Source of the DNA: an uncultured Psychroserpens sp.
GTDB lineage: Bacteria > Bacteroidota > Bacteroidia > Flavobacteriales > Flavobacteriaceae
Reading direction: 5' to 3'
Assembly (NCBI RefSeq): GCF_947501425.1
Contig: NZ_CANMVN010000008.1
Coordinates: 1-64,000, forward strand
Length of the DNA: 64,000 nt
In this document: piece after piece, positions 17,621 through 26,040 of the stretch
Position numbering within the stretch: the stretch's first letter is position 1
Layout of the letters: every line of letters starts with the position of its first letter
The notes under the pieces: generated by a model
Seen by the model: the letters and a program-made list of their open reading frames with translations, nothing else
Databases searched by the model: none
Told to the model about the DNA's origin: nothing
Made by a program: the position numbers and the translations under genes

Positions 17621-18418
17621 ATGGATATCATCGATTCAATTGTATTAGGAATTGTTCAAGGACTTACCGAGTTTTTACCTGTGTCTTCCAGTGGTCATCT
17701 GGAGCTAGGAAAAGCTATTCTTGGTGATAAATCTGTTCCTAAAGAAAGCCTTTTATTTACTGTAGTTCTACATTTTGCTACTGCACTAAGTACAATGGTC
17801 GTGTTCAGAAAAGATATTCTGGACATCATTAAAGGTATTTTGAAATTTGAGTGGAATGAAGATCTTCAATTTATTTCAAAAATTGCCTTATCTATGATTC
17901 CTGCAGTTATTGTAGGTCTTTTTTTTGAAGAACAATTAGAACAACTATTTGGTGGAAACATTCTACTCGTTGGCTGTATGCTTATCGTTACTGCTTTATT
18001 GTTATTCTTAGCCGACAGAGCTAAAGACACTAATAAAAAAGTAAGTTTTGCCAATGCTTTTGTAATTGGTATTTCTCAAGCTGTCGCCATGTTACCAGGA
18101 ATTTCAAGATCTGGAGCTACAATTTCAACATCTGTATTACTTGGAAATGATAAAACTAAAGCTGCTCGATTTTCTTTTTTAATGGTAGTTCCTCTAATCT
18201 TTGGAAAAATTGCTAAAGACGTTTTAAGCGGAGATATTACTTACGAAAGCTCAAACTTTACGAGCTTAGGCGTTGGCTTTATAGCGGCATTTGTGGCTGG
18301 ATTATTTGCTTGCACTTGGATGATTGCTCTGGTTAAAAAAAGTAAGCTATCCTATTTTGCATTTTACTGTGTTATTGTTGGTCTTATTACCATTGTTTTT
18401 TCGCTTTTAAATACCTAA
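17621..18418 (+). CDS. uppP: Undecaprenyl-diphosphatase
   Basis: A 265-residue polytopic membrane enzyme (BacA/UppP family) that dephosphorylates undecaprenyl pyrophosphate to recycle the lipid carrier for peptidoglycan and surface polysaccharides. The two signature motifs are present: GLTEFLPVSSSGHLELG (residues about 14-30, with the E-x-P-x-SSSGH pattern) and MLPGISRSGATISTS (about 157-171). The length is standard. The downstream truB starts four bases after its stop, so they share a transcript. Confidence 0.95.
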   Translation: MDIIDSIVLGIVQGLTEFLPVSSSGHLELGKAILGDKSVPKESLLFTVVLHFATALSTMVVFRKDILDIIKGILKFEWNEDLQFISKIALSMIPAVIVGLFFEEQLEQLFGGNILLVGCMLIVTALLLFLADRAKDTNKKVSFANAFVIGISQAVAMLPGISRSGATISTSVLLGNDKTKAARFSFLMVVPLIFGKIAKDVLSGDITYESSNFTSLGVGFIAAFVAGLFACTWMIALVKKSKLSYFAFYCVIVGLITIVFSLLNT

Positions 18419-18422
18419 TTCC

Positions 18423-19121
18423 ATGACTGCTGAAGACTTCAAGAATGGTCAGACCTTACTCATAGACAAACCTCTTACTTGGACCTCTTTTCAAGCGGTT
18501 AACAAATTGCGTTGGGAAATACGGCAAGCCTTTAACATAAAAAAAATAAAAGTGGGTCATGCAGGCACACTAGATCCTTTAGCTACAGGATTACTTATTA
18601 TTTGCACAGGCAAAATGACCAAACAGATTAATACGTTTCAAGGTCAGGACAAAGAATATACAGGTACTTTTATTTTAGGAAGTACCACACCTTCATACGA
18701 TCTGGAAACTGAAATAGACCAAACGTTTCCAACTGAGCACATTTCCGAGGCAATGCTACATAATGTCACTAAACAATTTATTGGTGATATTGAACAATTT
18801 CCTCCTGTATTCTCAGCCTTAAAAAAAGACGGAAAACGCTTATATGAATATGCCAGAGCTGGCGAACACGTGGAGATCAAATCGCGTACAGTTCACATTT
18901 CAGAATTTGAAATCACGAAAATTGATGGTCTAAACATTTATTTTAGAGTAGTGTGCAGTAAAGGAACCTACATTCGTTCTTTGGCTCACGACTTCGGAAA
19001 GGCATTACAATCTGGTGCTCACCTTTCGGTATTACGACGTACAAAAATTGGCGATTTTGATGTAAAAAATGCCATATCTCCTCAGGATTTTATTGCTAAT
19101 TTAAGTACTGACAATAGCTAG
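18423..19121 (+). CDS. truB: tRNA pseudouridine(55) synthase
   Basis: A 232-residue pseudouridine synthase that modifies U55 in the T-loop of tRNAs. The catalytic motif is HAGTLDPLATGLL with the nucleophilic Asp at about residue 49, preceded by the Bacteroidota-type N-terminus LLIDKPLTWTSFQAVNKLR. KGTYIRSLAHDFG is the conserved RNA-binding block. There is no C-terminal PUA extension, which is common for the phylum. It begins 4 bases after uppP. Confidence 0.95.
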   Translation: MTAEDFKNGQTLLIDKPLTWTSFQAVNKLRWEIRQAFNIKKIKVGHAGTLDPLATGLLIICTGKMTKQINTFQGQDKEYTGTFILGSTTPSYDLETEIDQTFPTEHISEAMLHNVTKQFIGDIEQFPPVFSALKKDGKRLYEYARAGEHVEIKSRTVHISEFEITKIDGLNIYFRVVCSKGTYIRSLAHDFGKALQSGAHLSVLRRTKIGDFDVKNAISPQDFIANLSTDNS

Positions 19122-19195
19122 TTTTCACTCAATTTGATCCAATTTGTGTATCTTAACGTATATAATAGACCAACTTTAATTAAAATTACGCCTAC

Positions 19196-19951
19196 TTGAC
19201 CTTTATTGAAAAACATAAAGCACTTCTAATAACGTCCTTAATAACAGGCACGTTGCTTCTTGCGATGTTTAGTTTTCACATTAAGAAAAAAACCGAATTT
19301 ATTGCTGAAAGTTATTACGAGATCGAACCTCAAACCATTGAAGAGCTTGAGAAACTTGAACGTTTGAAAGCCCTTGAAGAACAAGAAAACACGTCTCCAA
19401 AAACCAATCAGGCATTTAATGAAGATGAAGAGTTTAAAAAAATTATGCGAAACTTCAAATCGGTGAGCAATGACATTGAAGATGCTTCGGAAACACCCGA
19501 AACGCCTTCAGAAGACACCTCTGAAAATCCAGAAGATGTATTGACATCTAATGAAACTATTGGCACATCAAAACGCTATGCCTTAAATGACGAGGAGCGA
19601 AAAACTTTCAATAAAGCTAATGATATTTTGGCCATGCATTCTTCAGAAAAAGACGATAAAAACACCAAAGGAAATTCCAGTAGTAGCGTTTCTTTTTCAT
19701 TGAGTAATAGAACAAAAATTAGTCTGCCTCCTCCTGTTTACCTTTGTGAGGAAAATGGGAAAATTATAGTAAATATTACAGTGAATGCTAAGGGTATTGT
19801 GACCAACACCTATATTAATTCGTCATCGTCTTCAAAAAACCAATGCTTGATTGATCATGCCTTAGAATATGCAAAAAATGCCCGATTCTCCTCTGCTGAG
19901 CGTAAAAGCCAGATTGGTTCAATCACCTATTATTTTCAAGGCAAAAGGTAG
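19196..19951 (+). CDS. TonB-like energy transducer / TonB C-terminal domain protein
   Basis: A 251-residue protein with one N-terminal membrane helix (about 10-30), a long acidic, proline/glutamate-rich spacer (about 40-150) and a C-terminal domain with GKIIVNITVNAKGIVTNTYIN and ARFSS near the end, the pattern of TonB C-terminal domains in Bacteroidota. A TonB-type role would be to transmit proton-motive force to TonB-dependent receptors. The start used is the TTG at 19196, which places the helix correctly; an ATG at 19265 would cut into it. It converges with the next gene, the two stop codons lying back to back. Confidence 0.65.
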   Translation: MTFIEKHKALLITSLITGTLLLAMFSFHIKKKTEFIAESYYEIEPQTIEELEKLERLKALEEQENTSPKTNQAFNEDEEFKKIMRNFKSVSNDIEDASETPETPSEDTSENPEDVLTSNETIGTSKRYALNDEERKTFNKANDILAMHSSEKDDKNTKGNSSSSVSFSLSNRTKISLPPPVYLCEENGKIIVNITVNAKGIVTNTYINSSSSSKNQCLIDHALEYAKNARFSSAERKSQIGSITYYFQGKR

Positions 19952-20572
19952 TTACAGTTCTAAAAGCTGTAAGACATCACTAATAATATTCTGTCCTTTA
20001 TTTTTATTATACCAGCCTTGCAGCGCTTCTTTAAACTCAGGAGTTAATGTGCCATGCTTAGCTTTGAAATCATTGACCATTTGGGTTGCTTCACTTGGTC
20101 TTGGACCAAAGGTATTTAATACCTCTCCAGTTGTATTATCGATCATGATCAGTTTAGCAATAGCACGTCCACCATTGGTAAGAAACTGGCCCATTAATGC
20201 TTCATTTTCATCTCTAAATACCAGTTTCAAATCGATGTTTTCAGAAAGTTCAGCTATTTTATTTAATACGGGAATCACATGAGCCGCATCACCACACCAA
20301 CTTTCGGTGATGACCAACCAAGTTACATTTCCACTGAAATTTGATACTTTTTCCTCAATGTCTTCGGAAATTTTAACGGTTTTATCCCAACGCTTCATTC
20401 TACGGTCGTTAAGCATGGTGTAGTTGGCTAATGCTTCTGTTTTATCTAAACCTGAAGTAGACCCTTGCTCAACTAATTCGCTTACTAATGCGCGATAATC
20501 ATCATAAGAGATGGCTTTTTTTAAGCTATCTGAAATGATGTTCTGTACTGATATGTGTTCCAATGTTATCAT
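19952..20572 (-). CDS. Thioredoxin-like protein with single-cysteine WCGDA motif
   Basis: A 206-residue cytosolic protein with a thioredoxin fold. The usual WCGPC site reads ESWCGDAAHVIPVL at about residues 92-105, so only one cysteine is left; the cis-proline region may be FGPRPSE. Such single-cysteine members are common in Flavobacteriaceae and annotated as thioredoxin family proteins; activity as a disulfide reductase is doubtful. An exact TAnnTTTG element lies 14 bases upstream of the ATG. Confidence 0.8.
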   Translation of the reverse strand: MITLEHISVQNIISDSLKKAISYDDYRALVSELVEQGSTSGLDKTEALANYTMLNDRRMKRWDKTVKISEDIEEKVSNFSGNVTWLVITESWCGDAAHVIPVLNKIAELSENIDLKLVFRDENEALMGQFLTNGGRAIAKLIMIDNTTGEVLNTFGPRPSEATQMVNDFKAKHGTLTPEFKEALQGWYNKNKGQNIISDVLQLLEL

Positions 20573-20585
20573 AGTTTTAAAAACT

Positions 20586-20593
20586 CAAAATTA
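20586..20593 (-). promoter_or_regulatory. -7 promoter element of the thioredoxin-like gene
   Basis: Minus-strand TAATTTTG, an exact TAnnTTTG match, 13 bases from the ATG at 20572. The leader would be about 8-10 nt. Confidence 0.4.
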
Positions 20594-20716
20594 CATCAAA
20601 ACAGATCAAAATCATGTAATTTAAGTTACAAACTATAGACCTGTTTTGACAGTGCTTCATTATAAGACGGATTCTTTGTGAAAAACTTACTATTTTTAGT
20701 TTTCAATAGAATACTT

Positions 20717-21280
20717 ATGACAAAACATAAATGTGGCTGGTGTCTTGGTGATGATCTTTATGAGGCTTATCACGATACAGAATGGGGTGTTCCTGTTAAG
20801 GACGATGACACCTTGTTTGAGTTTTTAATTTTAGAGACCTTTCAAGCGGGTTTAAGCTGGATAACTGTTTTAAAAAAACGAGAAAACTTCAGAAAAGCTT
20901 TTGATCAATTTGATTACAAAAAAATTGCAGCATATGATCAAAAAAAGATTGACCGCTTATTGCAAAATGAAGGCATTATAAGAAACAAACTCAAAGTAAA
21001 TGCTACTATTACTAATGCGCAGGCTTTTATGGCTATTCAAGATGAATTTGGTTCTTTTTCGAAATATATCTGGGGCTTTGTTGATGACAAACCTATTAAA
21101 AATGCTTTTAAAGACTACAAACATGCACCTGCCAACACACCTTTGAGTGATGTCATAAGTAAAGATCTAAAAAAACGCGGATTTAAGTTTGTGGGTTCTA
21201 CAGTTGTATATGCACATATGCAAGCTACAGGAATGGTCAATGATCATGAGATTAATTGTTTTAGATATGATGAAGTATAA
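20717..21280 (+). CDS. tag: DNA-3-methyladenine glycosylase I
   Basis: A 187-residue base-excision repair enzyme that removes 3-methyladenine. The signature KCGWCLGDDLYEAYHDTEWGVP opens the protein and supplies zinc ligands (Cys, later His); QAGLSWITVLKKRENFRKAF is the conserved helix-hairpin part and FVGSTVVYAHMQATGMVNDH the C-terminal zinc-binding block. I take the ATG at 20717 and not the GTG at 20678, because family members start three or four residues before the CGWC motif. The downstream gene overlaps its end by 14 bases. Confidence 0.93.
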   Translation: MTKHKCGWCLGDDLYEAYHDTEWGVPVKDDDTLFEFLILETFQAGLSWITVLKKRENFRKAFDQFDYKKIAAYDQKKIDRLLQNEGIIRNKLKVNATITNAQAFMAIQDEFGSFSKYIWGFVDDKPIKNAFKDYKHAPANTPLSDVISKDLKKRGFKFVGSTVVYAHMQATGMVNDHEINCFRYDEV

Positions 21281-21854
21281 ACTAGTAAGTACGATATTTG
21301 GTTTCTTTTTTTTTGTAAGTCTTACAGCACAAACGAAAAATGAAAAGGAGCTGAGAATAGATATTTCTAATTTTCCAGAGCATGCCCAAAGCATTTTGAG
21401 AACACTTCCTGAAAAAGCAAAACGGGTAAAATTTTATAAAGAAACGGATAGCATAAAGGAAAGTTTTGAAAGTAAATTCAAGTATAAGCATCATTGGCAC
21501 AGTGTTGAATTTGATAGTGATGGAAATCTGGAAGACATCGAAGTAAATATAAAAAAGAAACAAATTCCTAATCCTGTTCTTGATGCTATTAACATGCATT
21601 TAAAGAACAATTCTGATAAATACGACATTATAAAAATACAAGAGCAATATGTTTATGAGGCTAAAATTTCCGAAGCAGAATTATTAAGTGCTGTACTCGA
21701 AAAAAGAGAAAAAATGGCGTCTAACTATGAAATTATGATTGCATTAAAAAAAGATAAAATCTGGAACTTACGCGAAATCACTTTTAACAGTCAAGGTCAT
21801 TTTTTAAGCACCCGAAATATACAACAAGATAGCTATGAATATATCATGTACTAG
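21267..21854 (+). CDS. Secreted hypothetical protein, PepSY-like repeats
   Basis: 195 residues from the ATG at 21267 (MMKYKLVSTIFGFFFFVSLTAQ), a clear Sec signal peptide. The upstream in-frame extension lies inside tag and is rejected. The mature part has two stretches of the form 'HSVEFDSDGNLEDIEV...IPNPVLDAI' and 'YEIMIALKKDKIWNLREITFNSQG', which resemble PepSY-like beta-alpha units. That is only a fold guess. It overlaps tag by 14 bases and the next gene by 20 bases, so the three are co-transcribed. Confidence 0.65.
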   Translation: MMKYKLVSTIFGFFFFVSLTAQTKNEKELRIDISNFPEHAQSILRTLPEKAKRVKFYKETDSIKESFESKFKYKHHWHSVEFDSDGNLEDIEVNIKKKQIPNPVLDAINMHLKNNSDKYDIIKIQEQYVYEAKISEAELLSAVLEKREKMASNYEIMIALKKDKIWNLREITFNSQGHFLSTRNIQQDSYEYIMY

Positions 21855-22518
21855 AGTTCTAGTCGTGCTTTTTATGTTTGTAGCTACAACCAGCAAGGCA
21901 CAAGATAACACTGAAGCTTTTCATGAACATGAATTTGCATTCCGACATAAATTTAGCAAGAACTACAGTGCTAATTTCGGACTGGGTTCTCGAGCCTTTA
22001 TTTACACAGATGATGCGCTTTCTTATAGAATGCGTCAAATACAAATTAGTCATTTTTCTACAGTAAAACTAGACTTAAAACACAGTATTGCCTTAGGTGT
22101 AATGTTCAGAAACAGAGCTCTTTTTGAAGACTCCAGCAATGAAATCAGACTCACACAACAGTTTAATAAAAAAACCATTTCTCGAACTTTACGTCTCGGA
22201 CACCGAATTAGAAGTGAACAACGTTTTTTTGAACATTACACTGCTTTTAGGTTTCGATATCGATTGGCTTTAGATCTACCATTGCAAGGTTTAAAATTAG
22301 ATGTTGGCGAAACCTATCTCGTCGTATCTAATGAAGGTTTGCTAACCAATTCTAAGATTGATAAACCCGAAATTGAATATCGCTTATCTCCCTCTATTGG
22401 TATGCTGTTATCAGAGGGTTTAAATATCGAATTTGGTCTGGAATTACGTCTGGACAAATTAAACATAAACACCGAAGAGACTTTATTTTTTAATACCTCA
22501 ATTGAGTATGACCTTTAG
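21835..22518 (+). CDS. DUF2490-like outer membrane protein
   Basis: A 227-residue protein with an N-terminal signal peptide (about 1-22, ending SKAQ) and many alternating beta strands rich in Arg and Tyr (RQIQISHFSTVKLDLKHS, YTAFRFRYRLALDLPL), ending in ..NTSIEYDL. This is the pattern of the DUF2490 family of small outer-membrane barrels. Its function is unknown. It overlaps the preceding secreted protein gene by 20 bases, so the two may work together at the outer membrane. It converges with aat, the stop codons overlapping by 4 bases. Confidence 0.7.
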   Translation: MNISCTRVLVVLFMFVATTSKAQDNTEAFHEHEFAFRHKFSKNYSANFGLGSRAFIYTDDALSYRMRQIQISHFSTVKLDLKHSIALGVMFRNRALFEDSSNEIRLTQQFNKKTISRTLRLGHRIRSEQRFFEHYTAFRFRYRLALDLPLQGLKLDVGETYLVVSNEGLLTNSKIDKPEIEYRLSPSIGMLLSEGLNIEFGLELRLDKLNINTEETLFFNTSIEYDL

Positions 22519-23141
22519 TCTAAATAGCTTAAAAACTCTGCTCTTGAAATATCCTCTGCTCCTAAACTCTCTAGGTGGTTAGTGTAGATCTGGCAATCTA
22601 TGAGCTTGTAATCAGACTGCTGAACAAATGAGATAAAACCCACTTTACTGGCATTACTAACAGTACTAAACATACTCTCACCACAAAAAATACCATTTCC
22701 AACATCCACGCCATATAATCCACCAACTAACTGATCATCTAACCAAACTTCAACAGATTTAGCATATCCCAATTTATACATTTGTACGTAAGCCGCTTTC
22801 ATACTTTTAGTAATCCAGGTGCCTTGTTGACCATCTCGCTTAATTTTGGAACACTGCTCAATAACAGCCTCAAAATCTTTGTTTAGAGTAACTATAAAAT
22901 CAGTATTCCTGAGGACTTGCTTCATACTCTTAGACACTTTTAGTTTCTCTGGAAACAAAACAAATCTTGGATCTGGAGACCACCAAACAATGGGCTCTTC
23001 CTGATCAAACCATGGAAAGATGCCTTTTTTATAGGCAAGACATAACCTTCTGGGCGACAAATCACCTCCAATAGCTACTATACCCTCTTTTGAAGCAGTT
23101 GATACATCTGGAAATTCTATGTCTTTATTAAGAAAATGCAT
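22515..23141 (-). CDS. aat: Leucyl/phenylalanyl-tRNA--protein transferase
   Basis: A 208-residue enzyme that adds Leu or Phe to N-terminal Arg/Lys of proteins, marking them for ClpAP under the N-degron pathway. The conserved blocks are FPDVSTASKEGIVAIGGDLS, YKKGIFPWF followed by PIVWWSPDPRFVL, GTWITKSMKAAY, and LVGGLYGVDVGNGIFCGESMFS. The length is typical for Bacteroidota. There is no clear upstream promoter match; the 252-base gap upstream carries a small-RNA candidate reading the other way. Confidence 0.93.
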   Translation of the reverse strand: MHFLNKDIEFPDVSTASKEGIVAIGGDLSPRRLCLAYKKGIFPWFDQEEPIVWWSPDPRFVLFPEKLKVSKSMKQVLRNTDFIVTLNKDFEAVIEQCSKIKRDGQQGTWITKSMKAAYVQMYKLGYAKSVEVWLDDQLVGGLYGVDVGNGIFCGESMFSTVSNASKVGFISFVQQSDYKLIDCQIYTNHLESLGAEDISRAEFLSYLD

Positions 23142-23194
23142 ATGATACTACAACGTTATAGTTGATAAATTGTGTGTTAAATCTAGCAATTAAC

Positions 23195-23225
23195 TTTGAA
23201 AATTTTTCATTTTTTGTCATCTTTG
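23195..23225 (+). promoter_or_regulatory. Promoter of a candidate small RNA
   Basis: TTTG (23195-23198), 19-base spacer, CATCTTTG (23218-23225). This is the -33/-7 arrangement described for Bacteroidota (TTTG-N19-TAnnTTTG) with one mismatch in the -7 box. Transcription would start near 23230. Confidence 0.5.
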
Positions 23226-23228
23226 ATA

Positions 23229-23336
23229 TGACCTTTGTGAATTAAATTTTGTTCATCATTGCTTTTTTTTGAGTTTGTTTGTAAAGGTCAAACCTAAAAC
23301 CACAATACTAAGTCCCAAAGAAATTTGGGACTTTTT
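23229..23336 (+). ncRNA. Candidate structured small RNA (about 105 nt)
   Basis: Nothing codes here on the plus strand, yet a promoter-like element points in and a strong intrinsic terminator ends it at 23336. The predicted 5' end TGACCTTTGTG can pair with TGTAAAGGTCA (23280-23290; eight Watson-Crick pairs plus G-U pairs), closing a loop of about 40 U-rich bases. A single-stranded A/C-rich link and the terminator hairpin follow. The only ATG in the 5' part reads five codons. This suggests a stand-alone RNA; I do not recognise a known family. Confidence 0.45.
23311..23336 (+). terminator. Intrinsic terminator (plus strand) with no coding gene upstream
   Basis: Perfect 9-bp stem AGTCCCAAA / TTTGGGACT, GAAA loop, then five T. 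On the minus strand there is no T-run, so it acts on a plus-strand transcript starting within the 23142-23310 gap. Confidence 0.8.
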
Positions 23337-23340
23337 ACAT

Positions 23341-23372
23341 AAAAAAAAGCCTCAATGATCATTGAAGCTTTT
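23341..23372 (-). terminator. Terminator of the DUF3127 gene
   Basis: Palindrome TCAATGATCATTGA flanked by GC pairs, followed on the minus strand by eight T. It lies 22 bases after the stop of the gene that ends at 23394. Confidence 0.8.
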
Positions 23373-23393
23373 CTATTTAATTTTTTAAGGTCT

Positions 23394-23765
23394 TTAAAAC
23401 GGTAGATCATCGTGATCTTCTTCATTTAAATTTGTTGCTGGTTCAAAAGCTTCTGTTGGAGCTACTGGTGGCATATTTTCTGCCTCAGATTGTAAAGCTT
23501 CAATTCTCCATCCTTGTACAGAATTAAAATATTTAGTTTCCCCTTGAGGGTTAACCCATTCTCTTCCCCTTAAGTTGATATTTACTTTTACAGCCTGTCC
23601 TACTTGATAGTTATTTAATAGATCGGTTTTATCTTGAACAAATTCAACCAAAATATGTTGTGGATATTGTTCTTCTGTCGTTACTACCAATTCTCTCTTT
23701 CTAAACCCATTGCTTCCAAACGTTTGAGTTTCTCCAATCATTTTGATTTTTCCTTGTACTTCCAT
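23394..23765 (-). CDS. DUF3127 family protein
   Basis: A 123-residue soluble protein. MEVQGKIKMIGETQTFGSNGFRKRELVVTT, then VGQAVKVNINLRGREW and GETKYFNSVQGWRIE, match DUF3127, a predicted OB-fold family widespread in Bacteroidota that resembles single-strand DNA-binding proteins. The C-terminus is acidic and ends DDLPF, like the SSB tail DDDIPF. Binding of single-stranded nucleic acid or of SSB partners is a reasonable guess, not shown. It is a single gene with its own terminator. Confidence 0.8.
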   Translation of the reverse strand: MEVQGKIKMIGETQTFGSNGFRKRELVVTTEEQYPQHILVEFVQDKTDLLNNYQVGQAVKVNINLRGREWVNPQGETKYFNSVQGWRIEALQSEAENMPPVAPTEAFEPATNLNEEDHDDLPF

Positions 23766-23805
23766 TTTTGTATTACTTATATTTAATTTAGATTGTTTTT
23801 AATTC

Positions 23806-24675
23806 CTAAGATAGGAGCAATTTCCATGCACTATCTACATCGCCATAGCTCAAATAGTTTCTGGCAATTTTATGTTTTTCGTGATGAGACATATCTTTAA
23901 TGTTTGGATAACGTTCACTTACATTAGTTATGAATTCATCAATTTCTTGTTGTTCTGGCAAGCTCTCAACATTACCTAACATGCCTAAATCATTTCCTGT
24001 TAGCACCATGCTGTTTTTAACTTGACTTGGCATGGCATCTACTCCAATACCTAGAGTTGACAAAGGCTTAGGGATTTCAAAAAATCCTTTCTTAGCACGA
24101 TTATAATAACTACCACCAGCTCTGGCCACTAAATCTAATTTCTCTTGCACTATAACTTCTTTGTCATCAAGTACCTCATCAGAAATGTGTAGTTTAACCA
24201 CTTCACAGATCACTAAGTTTCCTGCACCACCTTCGGTTCCTAAATGCACAATTTCATTTACTTTACATTCAAACTGAACAGGAGATTCAGCCACTCTAAA
24301 CGGTTTTACAATATCAGACGCTAACATGGTTAGTCCTGCTTTTTCAAACTCATTTACGCCTTTAGCATACTCTGTACTACTCAAAGACATTTGCTGAACA
24401 ATATCGTAATTAACAACGTTGATAACAACTTCTTTGGTAGCCTCAGCATTTTCTAATGTGTGTTTCGTAGTATTGTTTCTAACACGACGTGCTGGAGAAA
24501 AAATCATAATAGGCGGATTGGCACTAAACACATTAAAAAAGCTGTAAGGTGACAAGTTAGGTTTTCCATCTGCATCTACAGTACTTGCAAAGGCTATAGG
24601 TCTTGGCGCTACTGCACTAAGCAAATAACCATGTAATCGTGCTGTCGAAATGTCTTTTGGATCAAAAGATGCCAT
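23806..24675 (-). CDS. Flavin reductase / FMN-binding split-barrel protein
   Basis: 289 residues from the ATG at 24675 (MASFDPKDISTARLHGYLLSAVAPRPIAF). An in-frame extension up to 24744 would add 23 residues with no conserved character. The ATG is also supported by an exact TAnnTTTG element 49 bases upstream. The FMN-binding pattern is visible: VAPRPIAFASTVDADGKPNLSPYSFFNVFSANPP, then VINVV and ESPVQFECKVNEIV. Members reduce FMN with NAD(P)H or act as oxygenase partners; the substrate is unknown. Confidence 0.82.
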   Translation of the reverse strand: MASFDPKDISTARLHGYLLSAVAPRPIAFASTVDADGKPNLSPYSFFNVFSANPPIMIFSPARRVRNNTTKHTLENAEATKEVVINVVNYDIVQQMSLSSTEYAKGVNEFEKAGLTMLASDIVKPFRVAESPVQFECKVNEIVHLGTEGGAGNLVICEVVKLHISDEVLDDKEVIVQEKLDLVARAGGSYYNRAKKGFFEIPKPLSTLGIGVDAMPSQVKNSMVLTGNDLGMLGNVESLPEQQEIDEFITNVSERYPNIKDMSHHEKHKIARNYLSYGDVDSAWKLLLS

Positions 24676-24723
24676 TTGTTGTTGTTTTCCCCTTAAAGAT
24701 AACCGCTTCAAGATATTGAAATG

Positions 24724-24731
24724 CAAATGTA
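24724..24731 (-). promoter_or_regulatory. -7 promoter element of the flavin reductase gene
   Basis: Minus-strand TACATTTG, an exact TAnnTTTG match; leader of about 45 nt to the ATG at 24675. It supports that start over the longer reading frame. Confidence 0.45.
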
Positions 24732-24825
24732 ACCATATTGTCAATGTTATAAAAATGAATTCAAGTATCTCAACACAATATTATTAACATAAATCCTTTA
24801 TATTTAAAATTCAAAATTATAGTTA

Positions 24826-26031
24826 ATGGCTTTAACCATAAACCGAAATATGACACGATGGATTATCATCGTCTCCTCCTTTATTATTATCTCATTGATT
24901 CTATGGAATACCTACGTGTTTTTTCAGTATTTTAAGTCTGAAGAGCAAGCAAAAATGAAGATATGGACAAATGCATATGTAGAGTTTTCGAATAATTTAA
25001 ACGACATACAATCTGGAACAGATGATGTTGAAATAAATATTGTAGCAGAAGGTATTGTTACCGATTCTACACTTACTACGCCTCTTCTTCTACTTGGAGA
25101 AAATAATAAAATTCTCAGCTCGAGGAATATCTCTCCCTACAGCAATAGTGGCAAGGCAGAAGACATTAAAAAAGATTCTGCTTATGTTGCCCAGAATTTT
25201 GATAAACTGATTGCAAAGTTTAGCGCAGAGAATGAACCTGTTGTTCTTGAGAACCTAAACAGAACCTTGTACTACGGAAATTCACCTCTACTAAATAAAC
25301 TGAAGTACTATCCACTGGCACTATTACTAATCATTTTTCTATTTGCTGCAGTTGCATATTTCTTTTATAAAAGTTCAAAAACTGCCGATCAAAATAAACT
25401 CTGGACTGGTATGGCAAAAGAGACAGCACATCAAATTGGCACACCCTTATCGTCTCTTGTGGGTTGGACCGAAATATTAAGAAATGAAAAAGTTAACCCA
25501 GAATATCTTGTAGAAATTGAAAAGGACATTTCAAGATTACAAACCATTACAGATCGATTTAGTAAGATTGGTTCGGTGCCTACTCTAGCAGAAACTGATA
25601 TTGTAAAAGAAACACTAGATACCTACGAATATCTAAAAGCACGTTCTTCTAAATTAATAGATTTTGAAATCATTGCACCTGAAAAAACATTACAGGTCAA
25701 CCTCAATAAACAATTGTATAGTTGGACCATTGAAAATCTGGTGAAAAATGCCATTGATGCCATGAAAGGTAAAGGAAACTTAAAATTGGCTATCACTCAT
25801 GATGATAAATTTGTGAAAGTAACTATCAAAGACACAGGCAAAGGAATTTCTAAACAAAATTTCAGCTCAGTCTTTCAACCAGGCTATACCACTAAAAAAC
25901 GAGGCTGGGGATTAGGATTATCTCTAGCAAAACGTATAATTGAAGACTATCATAATGGAAAAATTAAAGTGCTTCAATCTGAAATAGGAAAAGGGACAAC
26001 CATGCAAATTTCATTGAAATTACTATCTTAG
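24826..26031 (+). CDS. Membrane sensor histidine kinase (HisKA/GHKL)
   Basis: A 401-residue kinase: membrane helix at about 11-33, an extracytoplasmic domain of about 125 residues, a second helix at about 163-181, then directly the H box KETAHQIGTPLSSLVGW with His202. A HAMP domain is absent. The ATPase part has NLVKNAIDAM (N box), DTGKGI (G1) and KRGWGLGLSLAKRIIED (G2). No response regulator gene is adjacent, so it is an orphan. The small zinc-ribbon membrane protein gene starts 9 bases after its stop and probably shares its transcript. Confidence 0.9.
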   Translation: MALTINRNMTRWIIIVSSFIIISLILWNTYVFFQYFKSEEQAKMKIWTNAYVEFSNNLNDIQSGTDDVEINIVAEGIVTDSTLTTPLLLLGENNKILSSRNISPYSNSGKAEDIKKDSAYVAQNFDKLIAKFSAENEPVVLENLNRTLYYGNSPLLNKLKYYPLALLLIIFLFAAVAYFFYKSSKTADQNKLWTGMAKETAHQIGTPLSSLVGWTEILRNEKVNPEYLVEIEKDISRLQTITDRFSKIGSVPTLAETDIVKETLDTYEYLKARSSKLIDFEIIAPEKTLQVNLNKQLYSWTIENLVKNAIDAMKGKGNLKLAITHDDKFVKVTIKDTGKGISKQNFSSVFQPGYTTKKRGWGLGLSLAKRIIEDYHNGKIKVLQSEIGKGTTMQISLKLLS

Positions 26032-26040
26032 AGTTCGATC

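Noticed and set aside
23806..24744. Longer flavin reductase reading frame from 24744
   Set aside because: The promoter element at 24724-24731 lies inside the extension; the ATG at 24675 is followed by the conserved N-terminus.
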